Of a stretch of 64,000 nucleotides of DNA, positions 18,463 to 25,987 are shown piece by piece. The notes under the pieces are model-generated. The model was given only the letters and a program-made list of their open reading frames with translations, did no database searches and was not told the origin of the DNA. How positions within the stretch are numbered: the first letter of the stretch is position 1; each line of letters begins with the position of its first letter. Source of the stretch: Pseudomonas sp. ML2-2023-3 (GTDB lineage: Bacteria > Pseudomonadota > Gammaproteobacteria > Pseudomonadales > Pseudomonadaceae); assembly GCF_037055275.1 (NCBI RefSeq), contig NZ_CP146343.1:4710001-4774000 (forward strand). The letters are read 5' to 3'. A program made the position numbers and the translations under genes.

Positions 18463-19719
18463 ATGACCACGGAAAAAGTGAAGTTCGGCGTGCATTCCGA
18501 AGCCGGTAAGCTGCATAAGGTTATGGTGTGTTCCCCAGGCCTGGCTCACCAGCGCCTGACCCCAAGCAACTGCGATGAGCTGCTGTTCGATGACGTGCTG
18601 TGGGTCAATCAGGCCAAGCGTGACCACTTCGACTTCGTGACCAAAATGCGCGACCGCGGCATTGATGTGCTGGAAATGCACAACCTGCTGACCGATATCG
18701 TTGCCATTCCAGAAGCCCTGGACTGGATCCTGGACCACAAAGTGACACCGAATCAGGTGGGTGTGGGCCTGGTCAACGAAGTCAAATCATGGATCAAGAG
18801 CCTTGAGCCTCGCCAGGCAGCCGAATACCTGATTGGCGGTGTGTCGGCAGACGACCTTCCCGACAGTTTTGGTGGCAAGACCATCCAGATGTTCCGTGAC
18901 TTTCTCGGTCACACCAGCTTTATCCTGCCACCGCTGCCCAACACCCAGTTCACCCGTGACACCACCTGCTGGATCTACGGTGGCGTGACGCTGAACCCGA
19001 TGTACTGGCCGGCGCGTCGTCAGGAAACCCTGCTGACCACTGCGATCTACAAGTTCCACCCCGAGTTCACCAACGCCGACTTCCAGGTCTGGTACGGCGA
19101 CCCGACTGTCGACCACGGCAATGCCAGCCTTGAAGGTGGCGACGTAATGCCCATCGGCAACGGTGTGGTACTGATCGGCATGGGCGAGCGCACCTCGCGC
19201 CAGGCCATCGGCCAACTGGCGCAGAACCTGTTCAAGCATGGCGCCGTAGAACGCGTGATCGTTGCCGGCATGCCCAAGTCCCGCGCTGCGATGCACCTGG
19301 ACACCGTGTTCAGCTTCTGCGACCGCGACCTGGTCACCATCTTCCCTGAAGTCGTGAACCAGATCGTTGCGTTCTCGGTGTACCCGGACGACAAGAAACA
19401 CGGCGGCGTGGACGTGCGCCGTGAAGAAGGTCACTTCCTCGACGTCGTGGCCAAGGCCCTGGGCGTGAAAAAACTGCGGGTCGTCGAAACCGGCGGCAAC
19501 TCCTTCGCGGCAGAACGCGAGCAGTGGGATGACGGCAACAACGTGGTCGCCCTGGAGCCTGGCGTGGTAATCGGCTACGACCGCAACACCTACACCAACA
19601 CCCTGCTGCGCAAGGCGGGCGTTGAAGTCATCACCATCAGCGCCTCCGAACTGGGACGCGGCCGTGGCGGCGGTCACTGCATGACCTGCCCGATCGTACG
19701 TGACCCAATCGACTATTAA
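18463..19719 (+). CDS. arcA: Arginine deiminase
   Basis: The product has 418 residues. It hydrolyses arginine to citrulline and ammonia. Substrate-binding motifs [20 protein letters not shown] and [10 protein letters not shown] are present, and the nucleophilic Cys is in [16 protein letters not shown] near the C-terminus. The ATG at 18463 ([19 protein letters not shown]) follows GGAGGATGACTGTA; an ATG three codons earlier is too close to that site. It is cytoplasmic and the second gene of arcDABC. Confidence 0.96.
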   Translation: MTTEKVKFGVHSEAGKLHKVMVCSPGLAHQRLTPSNCDELLFDDVLWVNQAKRDHFDFVTKMRDRGIDVLEMHNLLTDIVAIPEALDWILDHKVTPNQVGVGLVNEVKSWIKSLEPRQAAEYLIGGVSADDLPDSFGGKTIQMFRDFLGHTSFILPPLPNTQFTRDTTCWIYGGVTLNPMYWPARRQETLLTTAIYKFHPEFTNADFQVWYGDPTVDHGNASLEGGDVMPIGNGVVLIGMGERTSRQAIGQLAQNLFKHGAVERVIVAGMPKSRAAMHLDTVFSFCDRDLVTIFPEVVNQIVAFSVYPDDKKHGGVDVRREEGHFLDVVAKALGVKKLRVVETGGNSFAAEREQWDDGNNVVALEPGVVIGYDRNTYTNTLLRKAGVEVITISASELGRGRGGGHCMTCPIVRDPIDY

Positions 19720-19734
19720 GTAACCCATTTGATT

Positions 19735-19768
19735 GCTTGCACGGCCCCCAAAAGGGGCCGGTGCAAGC
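19735..19768 (+). other. Intercistronic hairpin arcA-arcB
   Basis: GCTTGCACGGCCCC and GGGGCCGGTGCAAGC pair around CAAAA, with G-G mismatch inside the stem. There is no T-run, so it is more likely an mRNA processing or stabilising hairpin than a terminator. It ends 29 bases before arcB. Confidence 0.7.
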
Positions 19769-19796
19769 CGGTTAACCCGAAACCAAGGAGATCACC

Positions 19797-20807
19797 ATGG
19801 CTTTTAACATGAAAAACCGCAGCCTTCTGAGCCTGGTGCACCACACACCACGTGAGTTGCACTTCCTGCTCGATCTGTCCCGCGATCTCAAGCGCGCCAA
19901 GTACACCGGTACTGAAGAGCCGCACTTGAAAGGCAAAAATATTGCGCTGATCTTCGAAAAAACCTCGACCCGCACCCGCTGCGCGTTCGAAGTGGCGGCC
20001 CACGACCAGGGCGCACACGTGACGTACATCGACCCGGTTTCTTCGCAGATCGGTCACAAAGAAAGCATGAAAGACACCGCCCGCGTTCTGGGCCGCATGT
20101 TTGACGCCATCGAGTACCGTGGTTTTGAACAGGCCATCGTGGAAGAACTGGCCAAGTACGCTGGCGTACCGGTGTTCAACGGCCTGACCGCTGAATTCCA
20201 CCCGACGCAAATGATCGCCGACGTGCTGACCATGCGTGAACACAGCGACAAGCCGCTGCACAACATCAGCTACGCGTACCTGGGCGATGCCCGCAACAAC
20301 ATGGGTAACTCGCTGCTGCTGATCGGCGCAAAACTGGGCATGGACGTACGTATCGCCGCACCGAAAAGCCTGTGGCCAGAAGAAGCGTTCGTTAAGCAGT
20401 GCCAGGAATTCGCCAAGGAAAGCGGTGCCAAAATCACCCTCACCGAAGACCCTAAAGCGGCAGTCAAGGGCGTGGACTTTATCCACACCGACGTCTGGGT
20501 ATCGATGGGCGAACCGGTCGAAGCCTGGAACGATCGCATCAAGCTGCTGCTGCCTTATCAGGTCAACAGCGACATGATCAAAGCGGCAGAAAACCCACGC
20601 GTGAAGTTCATGCACTGCCTGCCTGCGTTCCACAACTGTGAAACCAAAGTCGGCAAGGACGTGGCCGAGCACCATCCAAACCTGAAAAACGGCATTGAAG
20701 TGACCGAGGAAGTGTTTGAGTCCCCAGTCAATATCGCCTTCGAGCAAGCTGAAAACCGCATGCACACCATCAAGGCGATTCTGGTCGCGGCACTGGCTGA
20801 TATCTAA
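19797..20807 (+). CDS. arcB: Catabolic ornithine carbamoyltransferase
   Basis: The product has 336 residues. In this pathway it runs towards carbamoyl phosphate plus ornithine from citrulline and phosphate. The carbamoyl-phosphate loop [28 protein letters not shown] and the catalytic HCLPAFH are intact. CAAGGAG lies before the ATG. Length and motifs fit the catabolic ArcB group rather than the shorter ArgF, and the arc operon position agrees. Confidence 0.96.
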   Translation: MAFNMKNRSLLSLVHHTPRELHFLLDLSRDLKRAKYTGTEEPHLKGKNIALIFEKTSTRTRCAFEVAAHDQGAHVTYIDPVSSQIGHKESMKDTARVLGRMFDAIEYRGFEQAIVEELAKYAGVPVFNGLTAEFHPTQMIADVLTMREHSDKPLHNISYAYLGDARNNMGNSLLLIGAKLGMDVRIAAPKSLWPEEAFVKQCQEFAKESGAKITLTEDPKAAVKGVDFIHTDVWVSMGEPVEAWNDRIKLLLPYQVNSDMIKAAENPRVKFMHCLPAFHNCETKVGKDVAEHHPNLKNGIEVTEEVFESPVNIAFEQAENRMHTIKAILVAALADI

Positions 20808-20813
20808 GCCTGT

Positions 20814-20847
20814 CCACGGTAGTCATGTGAACGCATGACTACCGTGG
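20814..20847 (+). other. Intercistronic hairpin arcB-arcC
   Basis: CCACGGTAGTCATG and CATGACTACCGTGG form a perfect 14-base-pair stem with a 6-base loop, starting 7 bases after the arcB stop codon. It runs straight into a REP unit. With no T-run, partial termination or 3' end protection of the arcDAB message is likelier than full termination. Confidence 0.75.
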
Positions 20848-20882
20848 GAGCGGGCTTGCGCGCGATGCAAGCCCGCTCCCAC
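20844..20882. repeat. REP palindrome (class 1)
   Basis: GTGGGAGCGGGCTTG and CAAGCCCGCTCCCAC form perfect 15-base arms around CGCGCGATG. It overlaps the base of the preceding hairpin and precedes arcC. Confidence 0.88.
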
Positions 20883-20918
20883 ACACACGGCTCCCACACA
20901 TTTAAAAGGATATTTTTT

Positions 20919-21848
20919 ATGCGTATCGTCGTTGCACTGGGCGGTAACGCCCTCTTGCGTCGCGGACAGCCCATGACCGCAGAGAACCAGCGCGAAAACA
21001 TCCAGACCGCTACCGCCCAAATCGCTCGCATAGCCCACGGCAATGAACTGGTAGTGGCCCACGGCAATGGCCCTCAGGTCGGCCTGCTATCGCTGCAAGC
21101 CGCCGCCTACACCGCCGTTGCTCCTTACCCGCTGGACGTGCTGGGCGCTGAAACCGAAGGCATGATCGGCTACATGATCGAGCAAGAGCTGGGCAACCTG
21201 CTGCCACCCGAAGCGCCTTTCGCCACGCTGTTGACCCAGGTTGAAGTCGATCCAAAAGACCCGGCGTTCCAGAACCCGACCAAGCCGATCGGTCCGGTGT
21301 ACACCGAAAGCGAAGCCAAGAGCCTGGCCGCAGAAAAAGGCTGGAGCATTGCTCCGGACGGCGACAAATTCCGGCGCGTGGTCGCCAGCCCTAAACCCAA
21401 GCGCATCTTCGAAATTCGCCCGATCAAATGGCTGCTGGAAAAAGGCACCATCGTGATCTGTGCGGGCGGTGGCGGTATCCCGACCATGTACGGCGAAGAC
21501 GGCAAGCTCAGGGGGATTGAAGCGGTGATCGACAAGGACCTGGCGTCCTCGCTGCTGGCCCAACAGCTGGACAGCGACCTGCTGGTGATCGCCACAGACG
21601 TGAATGCGGCCTTTATTGACTGGGGCAAGTCAACCCAGAAAGGCATTGCCCAGGCCCATCCGGACGAACTGGAAAAACTCGGTTTTGCCTCGGGTTCAAT
21701 GGGACCGAAAGTCGAAGCTGCTTGCGAGTTTGCCCGTAAAACCGGCAAGACCGCAGTGATCGGCGCACTGGCGGATATCGAAGCAATCGTTCAAGGTAAG
21801 GCCGGTACTCGGGTCAGCACCGAAAAACCGGGTATCACTTACTTTTGA
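20919..21848 (+). CDS. arcC: Carbamate kinase
   Basis: The product has 309 residues. It transfers phosphate from carbamoyl phosphate to ADP, the ATP-yielding step of the arginine deiminase pathway. Motifs [13 protein letters not shown] and [15 protein letters not shown] bind phosphates. The start at 20919 follows AAAAGGA by 7 bases; an earlier in-frame ATG reads through the REP sequence. The hairpin and REP before it may lower its expression relative to arcA and arcB. Confidence 0.95.
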   Translation: MRIVVALGGNALLRRGQPMTAENQRENIQTATAQIARIAHGNELVVAHGNGPQVGLLSLQAAAYTAVAPYPLDVLGAETEGMIGYMIEQELGNLLPPEAPFATLLTQVEVDPKDPAFQNPTKPIGPVYTESEAKSLAAEKGWSIAPDGDKFRRVVASPKPKRIFEIRPIKWLLEKGTIVICAGGGGIPTMYGEDGKLRGIEAVIDKDLASSLLAQQLDSDLLVIATDVNAAFIDWGKSTQKGIAQAHPDELEKLGFASGSMGPKVEAACEFARKTGKTAVIGALADIEAIVQGKAGTRVSTEKPGITYF

Positions 21849-21854
21849 GCCCCA

Positions 21855-21879
21855 GGGCAGGCCCAGGGGCCTGCCCTTT
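21855..21879 (+). terminator. GC-rich hairpin after arcC
   Basis: GGGCAGGCCC and GGGCCTGCCC pair with a very short loop, followed by only TTT. It is a weak terminator or an mRNA 3' hairpin. The DUF5064 gene begins 25 bases later. Confidence 0.5.
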
Positions 21880-21903
21880 CCCATAGCATCAAGGAGTAAC
21901 CCT

Positions 21904-22263
21904 ATGGCCTCGTTCGAACCCGGTCACCTGCATATTCATCGCGAACCGCTGCAACCGGGCGACTTTGGGTATGACATCAAGATTGATTACCAGGTCGTTC
22001 AGGATCCCAAGGAAGGCAAGTCGATGCAGTTCGACATGCATGGCCAGATCAACAAGAAGGACTTCAAAGAGTCGTTCACGCTGCCCAAGGACATGGCCTA
22101 CAACTTTGCCCATGACGCTTTCCGGATTGCCGTCAAGCATGGCATTCCCAAAACCGCTGACATCCGCGCGATGCACGGTTACTACGACAAGATGTTTTCC
22201 GACGTCCTGGCCCAGCTCAACCACAAGCCGGGTGATCCGATCAAACCAGAACATCTGGAGTAA
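21904..22263 (+). CDS. DUF5064 family protein
   Basis: The product has 119 residues, cytoplasmic, with no signal or membrane segment. It starts MASFEPGHLHIHREPLQPGDFGYDI and has a helical C-terminus (YYDKMFSDVLAQLNHKPGDP). The family is found mainly in Pseudomonas and has no assigned function. AAGGAG lies before the ATG. It is placed after arcC and may be co-transcribed with arcDABC, which hints at a role in arginine use. Confidence 0.75.
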   Translation: MASFEPGHLHIHREPLQPGDFGYDIKIDYQVVQDPKEGKSMQFDMHGQINKKDFKESFTLPKDMAYNFAHDAFRIAVKHGIPKTADIRAMHGYYDKMFSDVLAQLNHKPGDPIKPEHLE

Positions 22264-22292
22264 TTCAGCCACTTGATGGTGGCTGCGCTTTT

Positions 22293-22344
22293 GTGGGAGC
22301 GGGCTTGCTCGCGCTGGTACCATCGCGGGCAAGCCCGCTCCCAC
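22293..22344. repeat. REP palindrome (class 1)
   Basis: GTGGGAGCGGGCTTG and CAAGCCCGCTCCCAC are perfect inverted arms around 22 bases. It lies between the DUF5064 gene and gcsR. Confidence 0.88.
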
Positions 22345-22414
22345 GGAATTTCACCTATCTCCCCCACCAAGGCATACTGGCCATCCCTGCTGGCCAGAAG
22401 TGTTTGCCGTTCCC

Positions 22415-23923
22415 ATGCGTATCCATGTCAGTTTCATCGACCGTGTCGGCATCACCCAGGAAGTCCTGGCGTTGCTGGGCGGGCGTAACCTCAATCTGGA
22501 TGCGGTGGAGATGGTCCCGCCCAACGTGTATATCGACGCCCCGACCCTGAGCCCGCAAGTACTCGACGAACTGCGAGAAGCGCTGTTCGGGGTCAGGGGT
22601 GTGCAGACCGTGACCGTGGTCGATATCCTTCCCGGCCAGCGCCGCCACCTGCAACTCGATGCCCTGCTCGCCGCCATGACCGATCCGGTATTGGCGCTGG
22701 ACAGCGAGGGCCATGTGCTGCTGGCCAACCCGGCACTGGTGGCCTTGTATGGCCGAGAGCCGACCGGCGAAAGTATCGGCGAGCTGTTCAGCGACCCCGG
22801 ACTGCTGGCTGTGTTGCTGGAAAACGGCTTTCGCCTGCCATTGCGCGAAGTCACGCTCAATGGCCATCCGTTGATGCTCGATGCCACCCCGATAACCGAT
22901 GCGGGCGCCCTGCTGACCCTTTACCAACCAAGCCGTATCGGCGAACGCCTGGCTGCGCTGCATCACGATCACGCTGAAGGCTTTGATGCCCTGCTGGGCG
23001 ACTCACCCGCCATTCGCACGCTCAAAGCCCGGGCGCAGCGTGTGGCGGCCCTGGACGCGCCCTTGTTGATCCAGGGTGAAACCGGCACCGGCAAGGAACT
23101 GGTCGCCCGTGCCTGCCATGCCATCAGCGACCGCTTTGGCGCGCCGTTTCTGGCCCTCAACTGCGCCGCACTTCCGGAAAATCTGGCCGAAAGCGAACTG
23201 TTCGGCTATGCCCCCGGGGCCTTCACCGGCGCACAGCGCGGCGGCAAACCGGGACTGATGGAACTGGCCAACAACGGCACGGTTTTTCTCGACGAAATCG
23301 CTGAGATGTCGCCCTACCTGCAAGCCAAGCTGCTGCGTTTTCTCAATGACGGCAGCTTCCGGCGGGTGGGCGGCGAGCGCGAGGTCAAGGTCAATGTGCG
23401 CATCCTCAGCGCCACTCACCGCAACCTCGAAAAAATGGTCAACGAGGGCACGTTTCGTGAAGACCTGTTCTACCGCTTGAACGTACTCAACATCGAAGTG
23501 CCGCCCCTGCGCGAGCGCGGCCAGGACATTTTGCTGCTGGCCCGCGCCTTCATGCAGCAGGCCTGCACCCAGATCCAGCGTCCGGTGTGCCGCCTGGCGC
23601 CCGGGACCTACCCGGCCCTGCTGGGCAACCGCTGGCCCGGCAACGTGCGCCAGTTGCAGAACGTGATCTTTCGCGCTGCCGCCATTTGCGAAAGCACCCT
23701 GGTCGACATTGGCGATCTGGACATTGCCGGCACGTCGGTTGCACGCCAAAGCGACGGCGAGGTTGAAACCCTGGAACACGCCGTTGAAACCTTCGAAAAG
23801 GCACTCCTGGAAAAGCTCTACGTCAGCTACCCCTCGACGCGCCAACTGGCTAGTCGCCTGCAGACCAGTCATACCGCCATTGCCCACCGATTGCGCAAGT
23901 ACGGCATCCCGGGCAAAGCCTGA
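22415..23923 (+). CDS. gcsR: TyrR-like sigma-54 activator of glycine cleavage genes
   Basis: The product has 502 residues. An ACT domain (about 1-75, MRIHVSFIDRVGITQEVL) senses an amino acid, here glycine by analogy with GcsR of P. aeruginosa. A PAS-like part follows (about 80-180), then an AAA+ domain (205-430) with Walker A GETGTGKELVA, the sigma-54 contact loop ELFGYAPGAFTGA and GTVFLDEIAEMSP. A C-terminal helix-turn-helix lies at 465-500 (TRQLASRLQTSHTAIAHRLRKYG). The start at 22415 is set by the ACT domain start. Its target genes gcvH-gcvP-sdaA-gcvT lie downstream, but an IS110 element has entered between regulator and targets. Confidence 0.92.
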   Translation: MRIHVSFIDRVGITQEVLALLGGRNLNLDAVEMVPPNVYIDAPTLSPQVLDELREALFGVRGVQTVTVVDILPGQRRHLQLDALLAAMTDPVLALDSEGHVLLANPALVALYGREPTGESIGELFSDPGLLAVLLENGFRLPLREVTLNGHPLMLDATPITDAGALLTLYQPSRIGERLAALHHDHAEGFDALLGDSPAIRTLKARAQRVAALDAPLLIQGETGTGKELVARACHAISDRFGAPFLALNCAALPENLAESELFGYAPGAFTGAQRGGKPGLMELANNGTVFLDEIAEMSPYLQAKLLRFLNDGSFRRVGGEREVKVNVRILSATHRNLEKMVNEGTFREDLFYRLNVLNIEVPPLRERGQDILLLARAFMQQACTQIQRPVCRLAPGTYPALLGNRWPGNVRQLQNVIFRAAAICESTLVDIGDLDIAGTSVARQSDGEVETLEHAVETFEKALLEKLYVSYPSTRQLASRLQTSHTAIAHRLRKYGIPGKA

Positions 23924-23935
23924 GGCTCACCCCCT

Positions 23936-24015
23936 TGTGGGAGCGGGCTTGCTCGCGATGGTATAAGCGCGGCAAGCCTGAAATACCTCGCCGAAGCATC
24001 GCAGGCAAGCCAGCT
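23936..24015. repeat. REP palindrome, left part, interrupted by IS110
   Basis: TTGTGGGAGCGGGCTTGCTCGCG starts a class 1 unit. The mirrored arm begins GCAAGCCAGCT and stops at 24015, where IS110 begins. It resumes after the element as GCTCCCACAG (25294-25303). Joining the two gives the expected CAAGCCAGCTCCCACAG arm. Confidence 0.9.
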
Positions 24016-24034
24016 TGTGTCTTCAAGGTCTCTT

Positions 24035-24220
24035 AAACTCAGAAGGGTGAGAGCAGTGGATGGCAGACTGAAAGCCAGCGGTGCTTAAAGCACGAGTGGG
24101 AGCCAAGTCGCCATCCACCTCTCACTCTGACAAGAAGCCCGAACAGTTGGATGAGCGGCAAACTCGAAATCACAAGCTAGGGATAGGTCAGAGTGCTCTC
24201 ACTTCTTGAGTGTAAGAGGA
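24035..24220 (+). ncRNA. IS110 bridge RNA with target and donor guides
   Basis: Two hairpin loops are visible. Target loop: stem GTGAGAG..GTGGATGGC (24047-24064) with GCCATCCAC.CTCTCAC (24110-24125), inner stem GACT/AGTC, apical hairpin GTGCT-TAA-AGCAC (24081-24093). The internal loop carries AAGCCAGC (24072-24079) on the left and GTGGGAGC (24096-24103) on the right. These match the target AAGCCAG-CT-CCCAC, the right guide as its complement. Donor loop: stem ACTCTGAC (24124-24131) with GTCAGAGT (24187-24194). It carries ACAGTTG (24143-24149), equal to the element's right end, and CACAAGC (24171-24177), complementary to GCTTGTG at the core and left end. The RNA ends are estimates. Confidence 0.88.
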
Positions 24221-24227
24221 CTTGGCG

Positions 24228-25271
24228 ATGATTTCCTACTACGTTGGTCTCGATGTTTCGAAAGCGACTGTGGATGTGGGGTTTCTTCCTGCAAATTACC
24301 CGCAGTTTCAGGTCAGTAATGACCTTGAGGGCTTCACTCGGCTGATCACATGCCTGAACGAGCTTGAGGTGGGGCGGATCTTGCTTGAAGCCACCGGCGG
24401 CTATGAAAGGGCATTGCTCAGAGCCTTGCGGTTGGAGGGTTTGAATGTCTTTCGCGTCAATCCCAAACGCGCTCGCGACTATGCGAGAGCTATGGGCAAG
24501 ATAGCTAAAACCGATAAGATCGATGCTCAGATGCTGGCGAAGTTTGCGAGAGATTTCGAGGACTTGCCGCATGTTGAACCGAATAAGGATCGGGATGAGC
24601 TGGGCGAATTGCTCAAGCTGCGAGGCAGCTTGGTCAAGAGCCGGGACAGCGACAAGCGCCGGATGAAGCAAACCACATGCGCTAAAGCCATATCCACTTA
24701 CACCGATCACATCGCTTACCTGGAGGGCCAGATCAAGTCATTGGGTAAGGAGATTGAAGATGCCTCGACCGTGCTGGATCAGGAGAAAGCCAGACGACTG
24801 AGGTCGGTGAAAGGGATCGGAGCCATCACCTGCGGAACGCTCTTGGCATTTCTTCCTGAGCTCGGAACCGTGTCGGGACGCAAGATTGCGGCTTTGGCAG
24901 GGTTAGCGCCCTACAACAACGATAGTGGCAAGAAGAGCGGCCCCAGATCAATCGAGGGCGGGCGCTATACAGTGCGTGGCGCAACCTATATGTCGACCTG
25001 GTCAATGGTCCAGCACGATCCGCAAGTCAAAGCCGAATATGAGGCTCTGCGAGCGCGAGGCAAGCTTGCGAAGGTCGCTGTTGTGGCATGCATGCGCAAG
25101 CTATTGATTCGTCTTAAGCAATGCTGCGAGATGGCACGGGTTGGAGGGAGAAGAAATCTCAGGCCCCGCATTTTGATAACAAATGAGGGGCACTTTACTG
25201 AAGCGAGGGCTTCGCCAGTAATACCGCTACGCGGTATCGCTGGCGAAGCCATGTCCGAAAGGATTATTTGA
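24228..25271 (+). CDS. IS110-family DEDD recombinase (transposase)
   Basis: The product has 347 residues. The RuvC-like N-terminal domain has GLDVSKATVDVGF (first Asp), LLEATGGYERALL (Glu) and KTDKIDAQMLAKFA (two Asp). A coiled-coil region lies at about 155-200. The C-terminal Transposase_20 domain (205-310) has VKGIGAITCGTLLAFLPEL and the region RGATYMSTWSMVQHDP with the candidate catalytic Ser. The ATG at 24228 follows AAGAGGA by 7 bases. About 40 residues after KLLIRLK are unlike the usual end of the family and are encoded by a large hairpin sequence. The gene is uninterrupted, so the element may be active. Confidence 0.93.
   Translation: MISYYVGLDVSKATVDVGFLPANYPQFQVSNDLEGFTRLITCLNELEVGRILLEATGGYERALLRALRLEGLNVFRVNPKRARDYARAMGKIAKTDKIDAQMLAKFARDFEDLPHVEPNKDRDELGELLKLRGSLVKSRDSDKRRMKQTTCAKAISTYTDHIAYLEGQIKSLGKEIEDASTVLDQEKARRLRSVKGIGAITCGTLLAFLPELGTVSGRKIAALAGLAPYNNDSGKKSGPRSIEGGRYTVRGATYMSTWSMVQHDPQVKAEYEALRARGKLAKVAVVACMRKLLIRLKQCCEMARVGGRRNLRPRILITNEGHFTEARASPVIPLRGIAGEAMSERII
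25208..25250. repeat. Large hairpin in the 3' end of the IS110 transposase gene
   Basis: GGCTTCGCCAG (25208-25218) and CTGGCGAAGCC (25240-25250) are perfect arms. Nested inside, ATACCGC and GCGGTAT pair around TAC. It lies about 46 bases from the element's right end and also encodes part of the protein's tail. Confidence 0.8.
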
Positions 25272-25318
25272 AAATAAATCCTCAATGACAGTTGCTCCCA
25301 CAGAAAAGCCCAAAGACT

Positions 25319-25336
25319 TGTATCGAATTCACTCCA
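25319..25336. promoter_or_regulatory. GcsR-type binding site 1
   Basis: TGTATCG-AATT-CACTCCA fits the 18-base GcsR pattern TGTAACG-N4-CGTTCCG in one half and loosely in the other. It lies 182-199 bases before the sigma-54 promoter start region. Confidence 0.6.
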
Positions 25337-25337
25337 G

Positions 25338-25355
25338 CGGAACGAATTCGATACA
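25338..25355. promoter_or_regulatory. GcsR-type binding site 2 (reverse orientation)
   Basis: On the minus strand it reads TGTATCG-AATT-CGTTCCG, one base from the published TGTAACG-N4-CGTTCCG. Site 1 and site 2 together form a 12-base inverted repeat TGTATCGAATTC / GAATTCGATACA. Confidence 0.75.
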
Positions 25356-25418
25356 CACCCTCTGCACCCATACTGCGCAAGGCTTTGATCCTCTTGGATT
25401 TTTCCATGCCCCATAGAC

Positions 25419-25436
25419 TGTATCGATTTCGCTACA
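25419..25436. promoter_or_regulatory. GcsR-type binding site 3
   Basis: TGTATCG-ATTT-CGCTACA is a third copy with TGTA/TACA ends, 64 bases before the sigma-54 promoter. Confidence 0.7.
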
Positions 25437-25499
25437 CAGCTATCTGCCAGCGCCCTTCAACAAGCATACAAGCCATTGATAAATAACGACATTTTCAAA

Positions 25500-25516
25500 C
25501 TGGCAACCATCTTGCA
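25500..25516 (+). promoter_or_regulatory. Sigma-54 promoter of gcvH operon
   Basis: CTGGCAACCATCTTGCA has GG and GC ten bases apart, matching the -24/-12 consensus TGGCACG-N4-TTGCW. Transcription would start near 25526, about 68 bases before gcvH. It requires an AAA+ activator such as GcsR. Confidence 0.85.
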
Positions 25517-25564
25517 GTGAACTCCTCCATAAGCTCGAGCTGCACGAGCATTTACCTGTGACCA

Positions 25565-25578
25565 CCAGACATGTCTGG
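25565..25578. promoter_or_regulatory. 14-bp perfect palindrome in the gcvH leader
   Basis: CCAGACATGTCTGG lies 5 bases before the ribosome binding site TGAGGAG. As RNA it would fold near the start region; as DNA it could be an operator. Its role is unknown. Confidence 0.4.
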
Positions 25579-25593
25579 CCCTGAGGAGTTTCC

Positions 25594-25977
25594 ATGAGCG
25601 AATTGCGTTTTACTGAAGACCACGAATGGCTGCGCGCCGAAGCCGATGGCAGCGTAACTGTTGGGATTACCGCGTTTGCGCAAAACGCTCTGGGTGATGT
25701 GGTATTTGTGCAATTGCCTGAGTTGCAGCCCTACGACAAGGGCGCAGAAGCCGCCACCGTTGAGTCGGTCAAGGCGGCCAGTGGCGTGTACATGCCTCTG
25801 GACGGTGAAGTGCTCGAAGTCAACCCGGCACTGGACAGCAGCCCGGAACTGGTCAACGAAGACCCGCTGGGTCAGGGCTGGTTCTTCCGCTTCAAGCCCG
25901 CCGACGCCGACGCTGTAGGCCAACTGCTCGATCAGGACGCCTACGACCGCCTGATCAAAGCCCAAGACGACAACTGA
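25594..25977 (+). CDS. gcvH: Glycine cleavage system H protein
   Basis: The product has 127 residues. It carries the lipoyl arm that shuttles the aminomethyl group between the P, T and L proteins. The lipoylated residue is Lys60 in [26 protein letters not shown] precedes the ATG. First gene of the sigma-54/GcsR-controlled gcvH-gcvP-sdaA-gcvT operon; gcvP follows after 10 bases. It is the catabolic, inducible glycine cleavage copy by analogy with gcvH2 of P. aeruginosa. Confidence 0.95.
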   Translation: MSELRFTEDHEWLRAEADGSVTVGITAFAQNALGDVVFVQLPELQPYDKGAEAATVESVKAASGVYMPLDGEVLEVNPALDSSPELVNEDPLGQGWFFRFKPADADAVGQLLDQDAYDRLIKAQDDN

Positions 25978-25987
25978 GAAGCCTGCC

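Larger units (their letters stand above)
24016..25296 (+). mobile_element. IS110-family insertion sequence in a REP
   Basis: The element is 1281 bases if one copy of the shared core (CT, or GCT) is counted. There are no terminal inverted repeats and no target duplication beyond the core, as expected for IS110. Left flank AAGCCAGCT and right flank GCTCCCAC rejoin to a REP arm. The element holds a structured non-coding left end (bridge RNA) and one DEDD transposase gene. The non-coding part lies before the gene, which is the IS110 rather than the IS1111 layout. The exact end base depends on which copy of the core is counted. Confidence 0.93.

Noticed and set aside
24222..24227. TTG start for the IS110 transposase
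   Set aside because: The ATG at 24228 has AAGAGGA at the right distance and gives the standard ISYYVGLDVSK start.
25517..25593. Glycine riboswitch before gcvH
   Set aside because: The leader after the sigma-54 promoter is only about 68 bases, too short for a glycine aptamer, and shows no aptamer-like pairing beyond one 14-base palindrome.
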